Origin: Paracyclopina nana
Taxonomy: Eukaryota > Arthropoda > Copepoda > Cyclopoida > Cyclopettidae
Direction of reading: 5' to 3'
Assembly (NCBI GenBank): GCA_019096065.1
Contig: JAGUCH010000004.1
Coordinates: forward strand, 4,774,001-4,838,000
DNA length: 64,000 bases
Shown: piece by piece, positions 1-10,012 of the stretch
Layout of the letters: each line of letters starts with the position of its first letter
Position numbering within the stretch: position 1 is the stretch's first letter
The notes under the pieces: generated by a model
Database searches by the model: none
What the model was told of the DNA's origin: nothing
What the model saw: only the letters and a program-made list of their open reading frames with translations
Translations under genes and position numbers: made by a program

Positions 1-136
1 TGGCGGTGCAAGCTTCCTCCGCAAGAAGACAAGTGTATGGAATTGTGATGGGGAACTTTTGCTGAATCCTGAGATCAGTGTCAAAGTTCATTGTCAGATT
101 TTGCCGGTGTTTGCCAGGGGACCGGAACTCCTATGA
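1..136 (+). CDS. CERK: Ceramide kinase, C-terminal end (partial at window edge)
   Basis: The frame starting at base 2 is open for 44 codons and stops at TGA 134-136. It contains WNCDGE (about residues 13-18 of the fragment) followed by VKVHCQ and VFARG. This order (SxWNCDGE, a short spacer, V-x-V-H-C-Q, then FARG close to the stop) is the signature of the extreme C terminus of animal ceramide kinase, which phosphorylates ceramide to ceramide-1-phosphate at internal and plasma membranes. Only the last part of the catalytic region is present; the rest lies upstream of the window. Poly(A) signals follow at 491 and about 575. The fragment is short, but the motif is specific enough that I prefer it over other diacylglycerol-kinase-like families. 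Confidence 0.82.
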   Translation, partial: GGASFLRKKTSVWNCDGELLLNPEISVKVHCQILPVFARGPELL

Positions 137-490
137 TTTCTCAAAGTAATTTTTTTTTCGCATTTTTTGCCTTAAAAATGACCTTCTTTTAATTTACCGG
201 ATGTCAAACTTCCTCTTTTCGGCACATTTTCCAGCAAGGATATTGAGAGACATACGTTTCGTGTCGACCTAAATTTGGTTCATTTTGAAGGTTGCGACTC
301 TGGAGTTCATAGTCATAGTCTAGTTGTCATGAGTTTCCTAAGTATGTTGTCTTGCGCGCACACAGCAGCAGCATTGTAGTCGCTCATGTGACCATGGCGA
401 CACCATCTGTTCCATTGTGGATTGAATGCACCTTGAGCTGGCAGTCAATCAGAGTTTATTAAGTTTTTAGTCATCTGAGTAAACGTTTTC

Positions 491-496
491 AATAAA
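491..496 (+). terminator. Poly(A) signal AATAAA downstream of the ceramide kinase stop
   Basis: AATAAA lies about 355 bases after the TGA of the ceramide kinase fragment; a second AATAAA occurs near 575. Either could end the transcript, giving a 3' UTR of roughly 400-460 bases. Confidence 0.5.
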
Positions 497-599
497 TGAC
501 ATCATTATTAGCTACTGCTAAAAACTTGACATTTTATAGCTAAAATTGACGCAAAAAAATTCCTAGCCTTGAATAAAGTCAATTGCTCAGCCTAATTGA

Positions 600-3281
600 T
601 GGTAATTTTTGTCTTGGTTTCCCACTTGGCCTAATGACTGATGGGAGTCATCTATATGAATGAAAAACATAATGGAAAACATGACACTGAGAGTGGCAAT
701 TCTCGTATGGACGTGGTTGTAGTTTTGTGGGAAAACCGGTGCATGGTATCCAAATAATGATAACAATTCCTCGGTCGCTTAACGTGCAGATAACTGTTTT
801 CTTCACCATTTGCAAATAGACCAATTGTACTGCATTTTTCCCTATCACCAGAAATTCTTACGAGGAGCATAAAAAGCTAATCTTTGGGAAAGTATCTGTG
901 CAGGAGAACAAAGCCGCTACCTACTTTATTATCCCACCCTAAATGGAGCTGGTGATAAAAATCAGGGGGGAAATTCCAGCATCAATCTAATTAGGATGTT
1001 GCAAAACATATGACACACATTTTTGGAACGTAAAGCATTCTGACAATAACCTCATTCACTCTCTCTTGTATGAAATCCGGACTAAATGCTATAAAGCAAC
1101 ATGGGTAGCAGCGCGTGAAGGCATTTCCTGAAAAAGGACTTTTAGTGCCTTTACTAGATGTGACATTTGATATGTTCATTCCCATTTTGGGACATGCTAT
1201 GTGCTACTGTGTTAAGGTTTTGACCTGATGCAATTAGCCTTGCCAAGCAAAACCTTCACTGCAAAATAGCTCAAATGCATTTCATCTAATAAAGTTTGGG
1301 GAGGGGTCGCGCATGATTGTCATTTTATGGGCCTACCTATAATGGACTCGGCCTGGAACAAAACCAGGCATCCGGTCCATATTTTTTTATCCCGAACTGC
1401 CAGCATATACCAGTCGCATTAGATACGCGTAATTTTCTGCGTCGTTTTTTGTCGCTATTATAATATCAAATCCTTTTATGCACATTCGCTCCGCGTACTT
1501 CCTAGTAGATATGGCTTCACTCTCACTTGGACTTGGAAAGTGATCGACCTTATAATGTGTTGAAACTGGTTCTGCCCCCAAAATGTCCGATTCTACTTTC
1601 AATTTGAGGAAACGATGGCAAGGTAACCAATTATTGCATTTTTGCCATTTAGGCATACGCAACTTAAAATTGAAGGAAGTTTAGCCTTTCGTCGCGATAG
1701 CGGAAGACTCGAGTGACATTTCATTAATGTGCTCTCATATCTGCAAAAGTTCAAAAAGCTGTAGTAAGCAATTCTGTATTTTTCATAGAAAAGTGCTATT
1801 AAGCAAGCAAAAATGTGATAGGCTGTAATTTCATGTACAACTGTCATCGATCAGCCAAAAAGGTTTGTCAAGATATGCCTTTCGCAATATGTGATACTAC
1901 CTTACTTTGATGATAATTTGTGAGCGCGCGTGAGTGAGAATTTTCTCAGGCCATAAAAAGGGTCTCCCTTTTTTATTCAGGTAAATGTTTTCAAACCTTG
2001 CGGCATCTAAATGCTATTCAGCTGATAAAACTGCATTGAGCTCAACCTTGTGCTGAGGGACATTCATTGAAAGTAATTTAAAGATCGTGAGTTGTAAAAA
2101 ATGCTATGGCAAGCCTTGATGATAGAAAATTGCTAGCATACAGCTAAATTAGAGTTGCTGGCTTTTACCAAGTATTTATTGCTTGCACATTTCTTTAATA
2201 AATATCCTCAAATGCAGCCATGCACTGACCACAAGTCCACAAATCTTGCCTTAGCACTTATATAGTATTGGTAGAGCCTGCAAGAAATTCTGGAAGAAGT
2301 TGACCTCGATCTCTTCTTGGCAGAGATGTTATGGCTCACGCATCAATGCCTATAGAAATGAGTTAGGAATTCCACGTGCTCGTCTATATATAGTACACTA
2401 CATATCTATCGTTCCAATGAGTGGTTTTATCTTGTAGCCTGAAGAGCCCCTCATCATATTATTTTCTCGGATAATCACGCCCCTAAGGCTTCTTCCATAT
2501 ACGTGAATGTGATGTGGAAGAGGGCAACATTGAAGGATCCCGTTAGTAAACGCTGTAGCATTATTATTGCAGTAGTAGTTATAGCTGCCAAACTACAGAC
2601 TGACTCATCATCATGCTTGCATTTCTCACTTTAGCTGGTACCAGCCATTTGCAAAAGCGACATCTTTTGCCCAAATAAGAATAAATCATCAGCAAAAATG
2701 TAGACTTTTTTTGCACATCTGGCTAGATTTTCTTTAAGCGGGGGGTACCTGCAATTCTAATCCTGTAGCTGCCTCAGCTAAAGTATAAAACGGGCAATTA
2801 ATCATGAGTTATTTTGTCTACGGTGCTAAACGCAAATTCTTACTGCGATAACAATCTAAATTGGTAGGTGATGCATAAATCGTGTTTTTTGAACATATCA
2901 TCTATATGCTGCATATCCGTATATAATGGTGCCTAGTTGATTAATTGATCCCAAGATTGAGTTTTTCGAGCCAAGATCAAATTTGAGGTCGTATACAGTA
3001 TATTGTGCGAGACATGCCCAACTTTCGCAATATATTTTTGATGCATCTCATTATTTAACAGAATTTCGAAACTTGGCATGCTCAAGAGAATTTGAGATCT
3101 TTACTCAATTATGCCAAACTTTCATGATGTCGCAAACTATATAGGAGCAACAAGAGTTGATAAGACTTTTAATTCTTATCAAGTATAGTAGTCGAAGGAC
3201 GTGATCAAGCATAAAGCTCACATACTCCAAGCCAGCACTTTGTTATACCCAGCTTTTACAATATTTTTGCAGAATGTACTA
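600..3281. other. AT-rich intergenic region, no gene seen
   Basis: Only short open frames occur (for example 91 codons on the minus strand at 1387-1662). None shows a recognisable domain or a consistent chain of splice sites. I see no RNA gene or clear repeat here. Confidence 0.5.
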
Positions 3282-3384
3282 CCTAACCGCAAATCCACCT
3301 AAACGCAATCCACTTTTACGCAAATCTGCTTTTTTGCAGTCCACCTAAAAGCAGTCCACTTGAACGCAGTCAACCTTTCCGCAT
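3282..3384 (+). repeat. Left arm of the subterminal repeat element
   Basis: Five or six degenerate copies of a 14-18 base unit with core ACGCA(A/G)TCCAC. It is complementary to the array at 4219-4296. Confidence 0.6.
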
Positions 3385-3419
3385 AGTTAATAAACATTTC
3401 AAGCTTTTTAGTATGAGTA

Positions 3420-3703
3420 CAGAGTATGGGATATACTAAAATGCGCAATATGCGCAATATATGCAATATGCGCAAAAAACTAAAAAATCAAATCAAATCA
3501 AGCAGTTCATAAACTTTTTTCAAATTCTTTTGCCAAGCTGACAGTTTTAATTAGTATGTATTAGTAAATGACAAAAGTTAGAAAATTAAACCTGTTAGCT
3601 TAAAAAATAATACTTTCACAGAAATTTTTCATATTGCACAGTTTAGTAGTTTGTTGCGCATATTGTGTATATTGCGCATGTTGAGTATTTTAGCATATCC
3701 CTG
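3420..3703. mobile_element. hAT-like MITE nested in the older element
   Basis: A 284-bp insertion flanked by the 8-base direct repeat TATGAGTA (3412-3419 and 3704-3711). Its ends are long imperfect inverted repeats. The right end read inward is CAGGGATATGCTAAAATA; the left end starts CAG and continues with GGATATACTAAAAT after six extra bases. Both arms then run through copies of ATGCGCAATAT. An 8-bp target duplication and CAG-starting termini are typical of hAT transposons. There is no ORF, so it would need a transposase encoded elsewhere. Confidence 0.68.
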
Positions 3704-4218
3704 TATGAGTATGCAGAAAAATATTTAAGTGCTCAAACTTAGGTTCTTGTACTTTTTAGGCAGAAAACACAGCAGGCTTTTTCAGATGAGCTCAGATTTG
3801 GTTAGAACTAAACAATTGAAAGAGTTTGTTACCTAGAACCCAATCTGCAAGTCTCTCAAAGGCTCAGAAACAGAAATATTCAAGCTAAAACTCTATTTGA
3901 CTGAGCAATAAACTTACTAAAAATAACCACAATTTCTTTTGAAGTCAAATAACTTAGGTCTCTCAATCATAGAGTGGATCAATGTTTTCATTCTGTCAGA
4001 AAATGACCCATCAGATAGACAGGTTTTTTTAAAGAATTTAAATGGTATAGGGCAGGATCTCAAATTTGGTAACATTTGGGTTAGATCTTCCTTCAAGTCA
4101 ATGTGATTATAAATAAATCCAGTAGACCTTATTCAATGATTTTGTAAAGACCATCAAAATTAATATCACTTATTTTTTTGTTCACAACTATTGTGAAATA
4201 ATTATGTCTGTGTATTGC

Positions 4219-4296
4219 TGTTGACTGCGTTTTGGCGGACTGCGTTTAGATGGACTGCGTTTAGGTGGACTGCGTTTAGGTGGATTTGCGGTTTGG
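4219..4296 (-). repeat. Right arm of the subterminal repeat element
   Basis: Tandem copies of GGACTGCGTTTAG(G/A)T ending in GGTGGATTTGCGGTT. This is the inverted complement of the left arm. Confidence 0.6.
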
Positions 4297-4598
4297 CAGA
4301 TATACCTTTTTGCAAGAAGCAATTTTTAACTTGGGCTCTACCCTTAAAAAATCACGTTTTTGAAAGGTTTTGGAAACATCTCCATTAAATAAGAAATAAG
4401 CTAGGCCTAACCATTGCTTCGTGATCCAGTTTACATGCATTTCCATTATTCATGTAGGGTTCTTAGTCAATTTTCGTTCCCACTTTGGAAATAAATGCAT
4501 AACGCCTAATTTGCAATTTTCACTCATTTTCAAAACAGGCATAAAATTCGCTTGATGACTCTGTTAAATTAACAAGTCCCCTGTGTGTGTATGCAGCA

Positions 4599-4648
4599 TA
4601 TATAGTTGTATAACGTCAGGCAGCCAAGTCGTATATAGTGATTCAGTC
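4599..4648 (+). promoter_or_regulatory. Candidate core promoter of the FAM107 gene
   Basis: TATATA-type boxes at about 4599-4606 and 4608-4613 are followed by an arthropod-style initiator TTCAGTC at 4642-4648. The interval is close to the usual TATA-to-start distance, and the proposed first coding ATG (4816) lies about 170 bases downstream. Confidence 0.4.
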
Positions 4649-4815
4649 TGAGGCGCTCGAGCCAAGATTGACTCTCTTCTGCAGTGGAGCCCACAGACAG
4701 TCGAGTGCAGGCTTCTCTCTCGAAGAGAACTCTACGGATATTACGTAGAACGTGTCACTATTTTGAGAAGAAATTGGATTTCACTCGATTTTAGCAGCAG
4801 CAGCAGCTTCACAAT

Positions 4816-7119
4816 ATGCTGACTTTGGAGGGTGAGATTTTACTGCACACTTAGCATTCTTTATTTTTGCTAGCGTTCTCCCAATGTAAAAAGTAGGCTA
4901 ATTATGGCATTAATTTTGACCGCACTTCTTATACGTGAATGAAGCAGATGGCTTATTCAGACCAAATCTGAATTTTGTTGCTTCCGCAAAAAAAGCAAAC
5001 GTAAATTACTTAACATTAATCATTTTGTTCGCGAAATGCTCCAATCGATAAATGCACGAAACATACCTATGCAAATAATGTATGTATAGTATCATCTGGA
5101 TAGAAGTGGACTCAAGATCAATATTGACCTTTTGCTCGCTAATTTGAATAAGTCAACTTACTAGATAGTGTCAACTTGGATAATCCGGATACATTACTGC
5201 ATTAGCTGCCAGAGAGCAAAATAGGAAATCATATTTCCTAGTTAAGCTAACAGCTGAGCTCGTCTTTCACTAAATGTGAAGTGACACGGTTTTCATGATG
5301 GCTGATTCGCTAGCTAAGAGATGATGGCGTGAAAATTACTGTAGTTGATCGAGTAACATAACAGCCATTATTTTACCGAGAAAATCAGCAGGTGAAGATG
5401 AATTAGTTTAGGAACTAACATCCTTTTCAAAAGGAGGAAAATTGCGAGATGAGAGGAGAAAACGGCTACTTTGTCCATTATATGTGACTCTAGAGAATAA
5501 ATTGGTAATGTTACGCTCACGAGCAAGATGATATAGAATACGTACACCTCACAGACAAGTACAGTTGTGCAGCCAAATGCTTGAGAAACTTTTTGCTGCT
5601 GGCAACGTGTTATGTCATGTCAAAGAAAAAGAGTCCTTGAGAAGCAGCAGCAGCAGCAGCTGTGATCTGATGACAATCTGTCCTTTGCGATAATGCACTA
5701 TTATGTCATTTCTCGATCTTTCAGATTCGGTGGTGCAAGAGCTGAAGCACACCCATTCACGGATCAGGGGTGATGGTAATCACATTATGAGTGACCAGGA
5801 TTCAGGGCCGAGTGCGGATCATTTGCATGCAAAGATGTCCAGCAATGGTAACCACAGCCGAGTTCAATTTGACGAAAATGGCCTCGTAGTTCCCAGGAAA
5901 TTGGATAATCCACTACTCAAGTCCAAAGAACATCAGCATCTTCACCACGAAATCCGGTGGAATGAAAAAATGTAAGCTATATAATTTTGATATGATTAAT
6001 GGATCGCATCATGCAGCTTGAAATATTGTTGTTGTAAATTGTGTACATTCTACTATGTGTGTGGATAATTTTTATGGGAGTTTTCCTTCGCGAGCTCGAG
6101 GAGTCAAAAGTGATGATGTTTATGGTAAAACTGCAAAATATTCGGCTACGCGCGCGCGGCTCAAATTACCTAGTGTAAATCTTGTAAATCCGACCTAAAT
6201 AGAAGCTGTAACAACACCCTTATCTGCGCATGAAAAAAGAAACGACTCATTTTATAGGCAGGAAGTGCCCTCAAACTGTATCTTTTTCCACAGAAAATGC
6301 AACTTTTTTAGAGCAGAAAAGTCAAGTTTTTGAGAATGTGATAGCTGGACAGGTTTTTCAAGTACTATTACTATATAGAGTGATATTACAACATTATTTC
6401 GTTGAAATCGCAACTTGACTCATGTAGCAATTATAATAGCGAGCCTACCAAAGTCTCGTTCTGCAACGGTGGTCCTTTTTATGGAAACCAAGCTTGGAGA
6501 TTAAGTTGAAATGCCAGGGAGCTTACTAGCCTAAATAACGATACTATTTCTTTGTTTTTCTGCTCCCACTAAAAATAACAATCACTCTGCAGACATAACC
6601 TTTTGTTCCCATTTGCGTGGGAATCGGTTGAGATTTCAGGCCTCGTTGCATTTTTTCGCATTGAAATCATCAGAATCACATTTCGTCACACCAATATTTA
6701 TGTTGAAATGTCAACTTTCACCACCACCATTTTCAGGAAAATTGATGTGCTGAAGAATGGCAAATCTGAGCTTGAAAAGGCAATGGAGAAGAGGATTCAG
6801 AGGTGCAAGGAAAAGGAGCGATTGATGGAAAGGGAAGCCAGCAAAACGCCATTCGAAAAAGTTCTCGAAGAGAGAGCAAAACGTCTCGAAAAAATCGTAA
6901 GGCCCTCTCCTTATATGGACTTGTTTAAAGGGAAGCCGTACAAATATATGTCTGATATTTGAACTTTTCCAGGAGGCCCAGTCCAAGGATCACTCAGACC
7001 ACGGAGGCCATTCAAGTGAAGACAGTGGGCATTGCAGTCCGGAGCCAGAAAGTGAATTTCTAAAAATCCATGCCCAACTGAAGGCCCGGTCAACATCATC
7101 ATCTCATGGAATGCATTAA
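4816..7119 (+). CDS. FAM107-family protein, four exons, 189 aa
   Basis: Coding exons are 4816-4831, 5725-5971, 6737-6896 and 6973-7119, with GT-AG introns whose phases (1, 2, 0) all agree. Exon 2 carries NPLLKSKEHQHLHHEIRWNEK; this continues across the splice into a charged helical stretch ending TPFEKVLEERAKRLEKI. Exon 4 has EFLKIHAQLKA near the end. The order (NP-x-K-x-S-x-x-H-x-x-LH-x-E, charged helix, PFE-x-x-L-x-x-R, EFLK at the C terminus) is that of vertebrate FAM107A/B. FAM107A binds F-actin and is stress-inducible; whether that holds here is inference. The N-terminal 60 residues are Asp/Ser/His-rich and not conserved. ATG 4816 was chosen because its 16-base exon ends in GTGAGA in the right phase; an ATG at 5703 inside the intron is the alternative. 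Confidence 0.85.
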
Positions 7120-7502
7120 GAATCTTGTGCTAGCAACTACGTCTGTAACAAAGTCCCCAACTTTTGACTTTTGCATTATGGCTGTGTGTGTCCCCTATAG
7201 TACTTTCGAAAATGCAGACCAAAACTGCATCCAGATTGTAGTTTTCAAAGAATCTTGCGTTTGGCTTTTAATTGATTTAAACCTCCCTGCTATGGCATTT
7301 TGTCTGATGATGTGTACATTAGCATAACGTATATATTCTATGACATTCATGATTGACGAAAAATTACTATCTAGTAAATATAATGACTTACATTCAAATT
7401 ATTCGCTGTTTGTCACATGTATTAATTTTTTTAAGCATTTTTAAAACAGTGGTTGCGTGACTAATATGTAAATTGTTCCGCTAAATAAGGTTGCCTGATT
7501 GA
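7120..7502. other. 3' region between convergent genes
   Basis: Contains the 3' UTR of the FAM107 gene and of the minus-strand Rho gene. No exact AATAAA is visible for either. A copy of the motif GGTTGCGTGAC lies at 7451-7461. Confidence 0.4.
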
Positions 7503-8099
7503 TTAGATTATGGCACACAAAGTGCTCTTGGTGTCATCTTTGTCGCTCCTTTTTCTCCTTTCATCCATTAAAATCTGCATAGCCAAGTCGAAAACATCTT
7601 CCACTCCTTCACCACTTTTGGCAGAACATTCAGTATAGCCATGAAACTCGGACACCATCGCAATTTTCTGACCCATTTGCAAAGAAGCTTGCCTGGCGTT
7701 ATCATCAACTAGTAAGTCTGATTTACAACCAACTAATACAATCTTTGCATCCGATGCAAAGTGGTTCAGTTCTAGTGACCATTTTTCTATTTGCTCATTA
7801 TCGATATCTCCACCAAGAGGAAAACAGAGAAGAAAAAGGGATGTGTTGGGGTAGGATAATGGTCTCAGTCTGTCGTATTCATCACTTCCCGCAGTGTCCC
7901 AAATGTCCAAGTAAAAAGCGGTATTTTCCTTCACGACTCGAGTCGTAAAATTATCGTAAACTTGCCGCACTTCCCATTCCTCTTGAACAAATGACTTGTG
8001 CACATGTTTCATTATCATGGATGTTTTCCCTGCTCCGTCAGGACCAACAAAAACAATTTTGGCGCTGACCACATAGTCAAACTTCTCTGCATCAGCCAT
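7503..8099 (-). CDS. Atypical Rho-family GTPase, predicted GTPase-defective, 198 aa
   Basis: A single uninterrupted frame encodes a Ras-superfamily G domain with Rho-type motifs: P-loop GPDGAGKT (19-26), DTAGSDEYDRLRPLSYP (from residue 68), VGCKSDL, ECSAKSGEGV, and a C-terminal CAII prenylation box after a basic stretch. Three catalytic positions are changed. The residue equal to Ras Gly12 is Asp21, the Mg-binding switch I Thr (Ras Thr35) is Gln46, and the catalytic Gln (Ras Gln61) is Ser72. The Rho-specific insert between the KSD and ECSA motifs is also about ten residues short. By analogy with Rnd proteins, which carry Ser at the Gln61 position and also read CKSD, it probably stays GTP-bound or has unusual nucleotide handling. 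It follows the second Rho gene on the same strand after 104 bases. Confidence 0.85.
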   Translation of the reverse strand: MADAEKFDYVVSAKIVFVGPDGAGKTSMIMKHVHKSFVQEEWEVRQVYDNFTTRVVKENTAFYLDIWDTAGSDEYDRLRPLSYPNTSLFLLCFPLGGDIDNEQIEKWSLELNHFASDAKIVLVGCKSDLLVDDNARQASLQMGQKIAMVSEFHGYTECSAKSGEGVEDVFDLAMQILMDERRKRSDKDDTKSTLCAII

Positions 8100-8203
8100 G
8101 ATGTCTTAAAAATAGCTTTCACTTCTTTCATTCAGCAATTTTACACAATCAATAACTGTAGTAAGGATATCGGAGTCATGGTTTTCAGGTTGGAATGTGC
8201 TTT

Positions 8204-8797
8204 CTAAATCAGTGTGCAATGGGGCTTTTTCCTTCTTTGCTTCGAGCAAAGCATTATTTTAATGGCGTGGTCAAACACATTAGAAAGCCCCTCTTGTGTT
8301 TTTGCAGAGCATTCCAAATACTTGATGGCCCTGATGGCTTTTGCCACTGCGTGTCCCTTGGTGGGGGATATGATTGGCTTGTTCAAAGGATTGTCCTGCC
8401 TGAGGTCAGATTTGAGACCCACAAGGATGATTTTTCCCCTTGGGTCGTGTCTCCTCAGTTCTTCGACCCATTTATGCTGAACATTGTCAAGCGAGTCTGG
8501 AGCTTCCACTGAGAAGCAAACGAGGAAAATGTCAGTGTTTCCATATGACAACGCTCGTAGACGATCATATTGCTCTTGTCCAGCTGTATCCCATAAGTTG
8601 AGCCTGACTCGTTCACTGCTTACTACCACTTCTCGGCACATGTTGTCAAATACTGTTGGTACATAGTCCCTTGGGAACTTGTTTTCACTATAGCTTATCA
8701 GCATGGACGTTTTGCCAACGGAGCCATCACCAACGGCAACAATTTTTATTTCTAAAGAAACATCACTGGAGCGCACTTGTGGCATGGATTTAGGCAT
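8204..8797 (-). CDS. Rho/Rac-like small GTPase, 197 aa
   Basis: An intronless frame encodes a complete Rho-type G domain: P-loop GDGSVGKT (23-30), switch I YVPTVFDN with Thr48, DTAGQEQYDRL with catalytic Gln74, a Rho-length insert region, ECSAKTQEG, and a basic tail ending in the CAAX box CTLI (likely geranylgeranylated). Unlike its neighbour, all residues needed for GTP hydrolysis are present. The fourth motif reads GLKSDL, so the usual Asn/Thr is Leu; this occurs in some Rho proteins. It should cycle between GDP and GTP states and act on actin or membrane effectors. I cannot assign it to Rho1, Rac, Cdc42 or RhoL. The start ATG has an AG (TTTCCCAG) about 24 bases upstream that could be a splice acceptor for a 5' UTR intron or spliced leader. 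Confidence 0.88.
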   Translation of the reverse strand: MPKSMPQVRSSDVSLEIKIVAVGDGSVGKTSMLISYSENKFPRDYVPTVFDNMCREVVVSSERVRLNLWDTAGQEQYDRLRALSYGNTDIFLVCFSVEAPDSLDNVQHKWVEELRRHDPRGKIILVGLKSDLRQDNPLNKPIISPTKGHAVAKAIRAIKYLECSAKTQEGLSNVFDHAIKIMLCSKQRRKKPHCTLI

Positions 8798-8890
8798 TTT
8801 GCAAACTATTCCTGATTCCTGGGAAATGATTCATTTATGCGCTACTATCACATAACAAATTACAACTTTAGAATGTACGTAGGAGTTGTC

Positions 8891-10012
8891 TCAGCACAAG
8901 ACTCTGACGAGCTTGCATTCATGAACTGGAATATGATTCAGAGCCTGCAATGATGAAAATGTGTGTTTTTTTCATTTTTTCAGCTGGTCGTGAAAAAGGC
9001 AATTTAGTCAATCTAATAGCACACCTGTTCCTCCACGAGAGAGCACAGAGGAATTTCAATCTGGATGCAGCTGGATTCATCGCAAACTTTTTCGCAGGTC
9101 GGCTTTGGCATGCAATCATTCCAATCACCACTGCATTCGTGATCGGAAGCAATTCCATAGCATATCCAGGTGCAATTAGAGCATCTCTTTTCCAACTGAA
9201 TGTCGTCGCAGCGATTCACAAGAATTGCCTATATGAATTGGGGATATTAGCTTGTTGCAAATCTGACATATTGCCAACTGCGTTGCCATTTATTTTTTTG
9301 TCCCTGCATCCCGTGATCGTTGCTTTCTTTTCTTGTTGAGCTTATTTTTTTGCATTTTCTCTATCTATCCTCAATATTTTGCCCAAATAGCACTGATATT
9401 AGTGCTGGCAAAATGGCATAAATAACTCTCGCAGATAAGAGCAATACAATGTATGAATTCAATGCACCGATGTAGTAAAAGCTATCGTTGCTGTGACCTT
9501 GCTCATTCTTATCTAAATACGTTTGTACTGAGCATAGTGCAAGCTCCGGCAATTTGTCAAAAGGACATGCTGACATTTTCCGTCTCTGCATTTGTAGTAC
9601 ATTTATCGGTAGGTATGTCAACTTATATTGATTGCTTTTATAAGAGTACCTGTGAAAAGTTTGCCAGTACTGTATTGCACTCGATTTTGTCACACATTCC
9701 ATCCATGTTTCTTTCTTCAACATCAGTTTGGATTGAAAGTCGACTTTGACCTCCTTGCGCCTGTTCGAAAAAATTGCTTACTTCTTTTTCTCCGACTGCA
9801 GCAGGAGGTGCAAATGTAGTAGTCTGGCCAAAGTCCAGCTCTTCATCGTTTCGAAAGTGTTGGCTACCTTCCATAGCAATGCCTTTGATGTCATCGCTGA
9901 CATCATCACCTGACATGGGAAATGATGGAAAGTAAGCCGCTCGTGAAGCTCCTTTTGCCGATTGGAGCAAAAAGGCTAAAGTTATAAGCGATTTCGTGAG
10001 ACTTGCCACCAT
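8891..10012 (-). CDS. Secreted cysteine-rich protein, multi-exon, model uncertain
   Basis: Exon 1 (10012-9650) starts with a signal peptide (MVASLTKSLITLAFLLQSAKGA), runs through an acidic linker and ends GMCDKIEC...NFSQ at CAG|GTACTC, phase 0. Exon 2 begins at 9585 (phase 0) with SACPFDKLPELALC. Two endings are possible. (a) Exon 2 reads on to a stop at 9361 with a hydrophobic tail, followed by a minus-strand AATAAA at 9294-9289. (b) A short form of exon 2, or exon 1 directly, joins a cysteine-dense exon 9195-9025 (ten Cys in 57 codons, phase 0, donor CAG|GTGTGC) and a last exon 8944-8891 ending VRVLC. Both may exist as alternative products. The exon with clustered Cys is unlikely to be open by chance. 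No family is recognised; a small disulfide-rich extracellular or GPI/membrane-tethered protein is the inference. Confidence 0.5.
9289..9294 (-). terminator. Poly(A) signal for the short form of the Cys-rich gene
   Basis: TTTATT on the plus strand reads AATAAA on the minus strand, about 70 bases after the stop at 9361. It supports a transcript that ends with exon 2. Confidence 0.35.

Larger units (their letters stand above)
3282..4296. mobile_element. Non-autonomous DNA element with inverted subterminal repeat arrays
   Basis: The left end (3282-3384) is an array of short units of the form CCACCTAAACGCA / TCCACTTxxACGCA. The right end (about 4219-4296) is the same array inverted, with TGGACTGCGTTTAGG repeated about three times. 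The outermost 20 or so bases match as an inverted repeat (AACCGCAAATCCACC at the left, GGTGGATTTGCGGTT at the right). There is no coding capacity. The interior holds a second element at 3420-3703, so the original insertion was about 720 bp. I could not find a convincing target-site duplication. The family is not recognised; a foldback or subterminal-repeat MITE is the best description. Confidence 0.6.
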
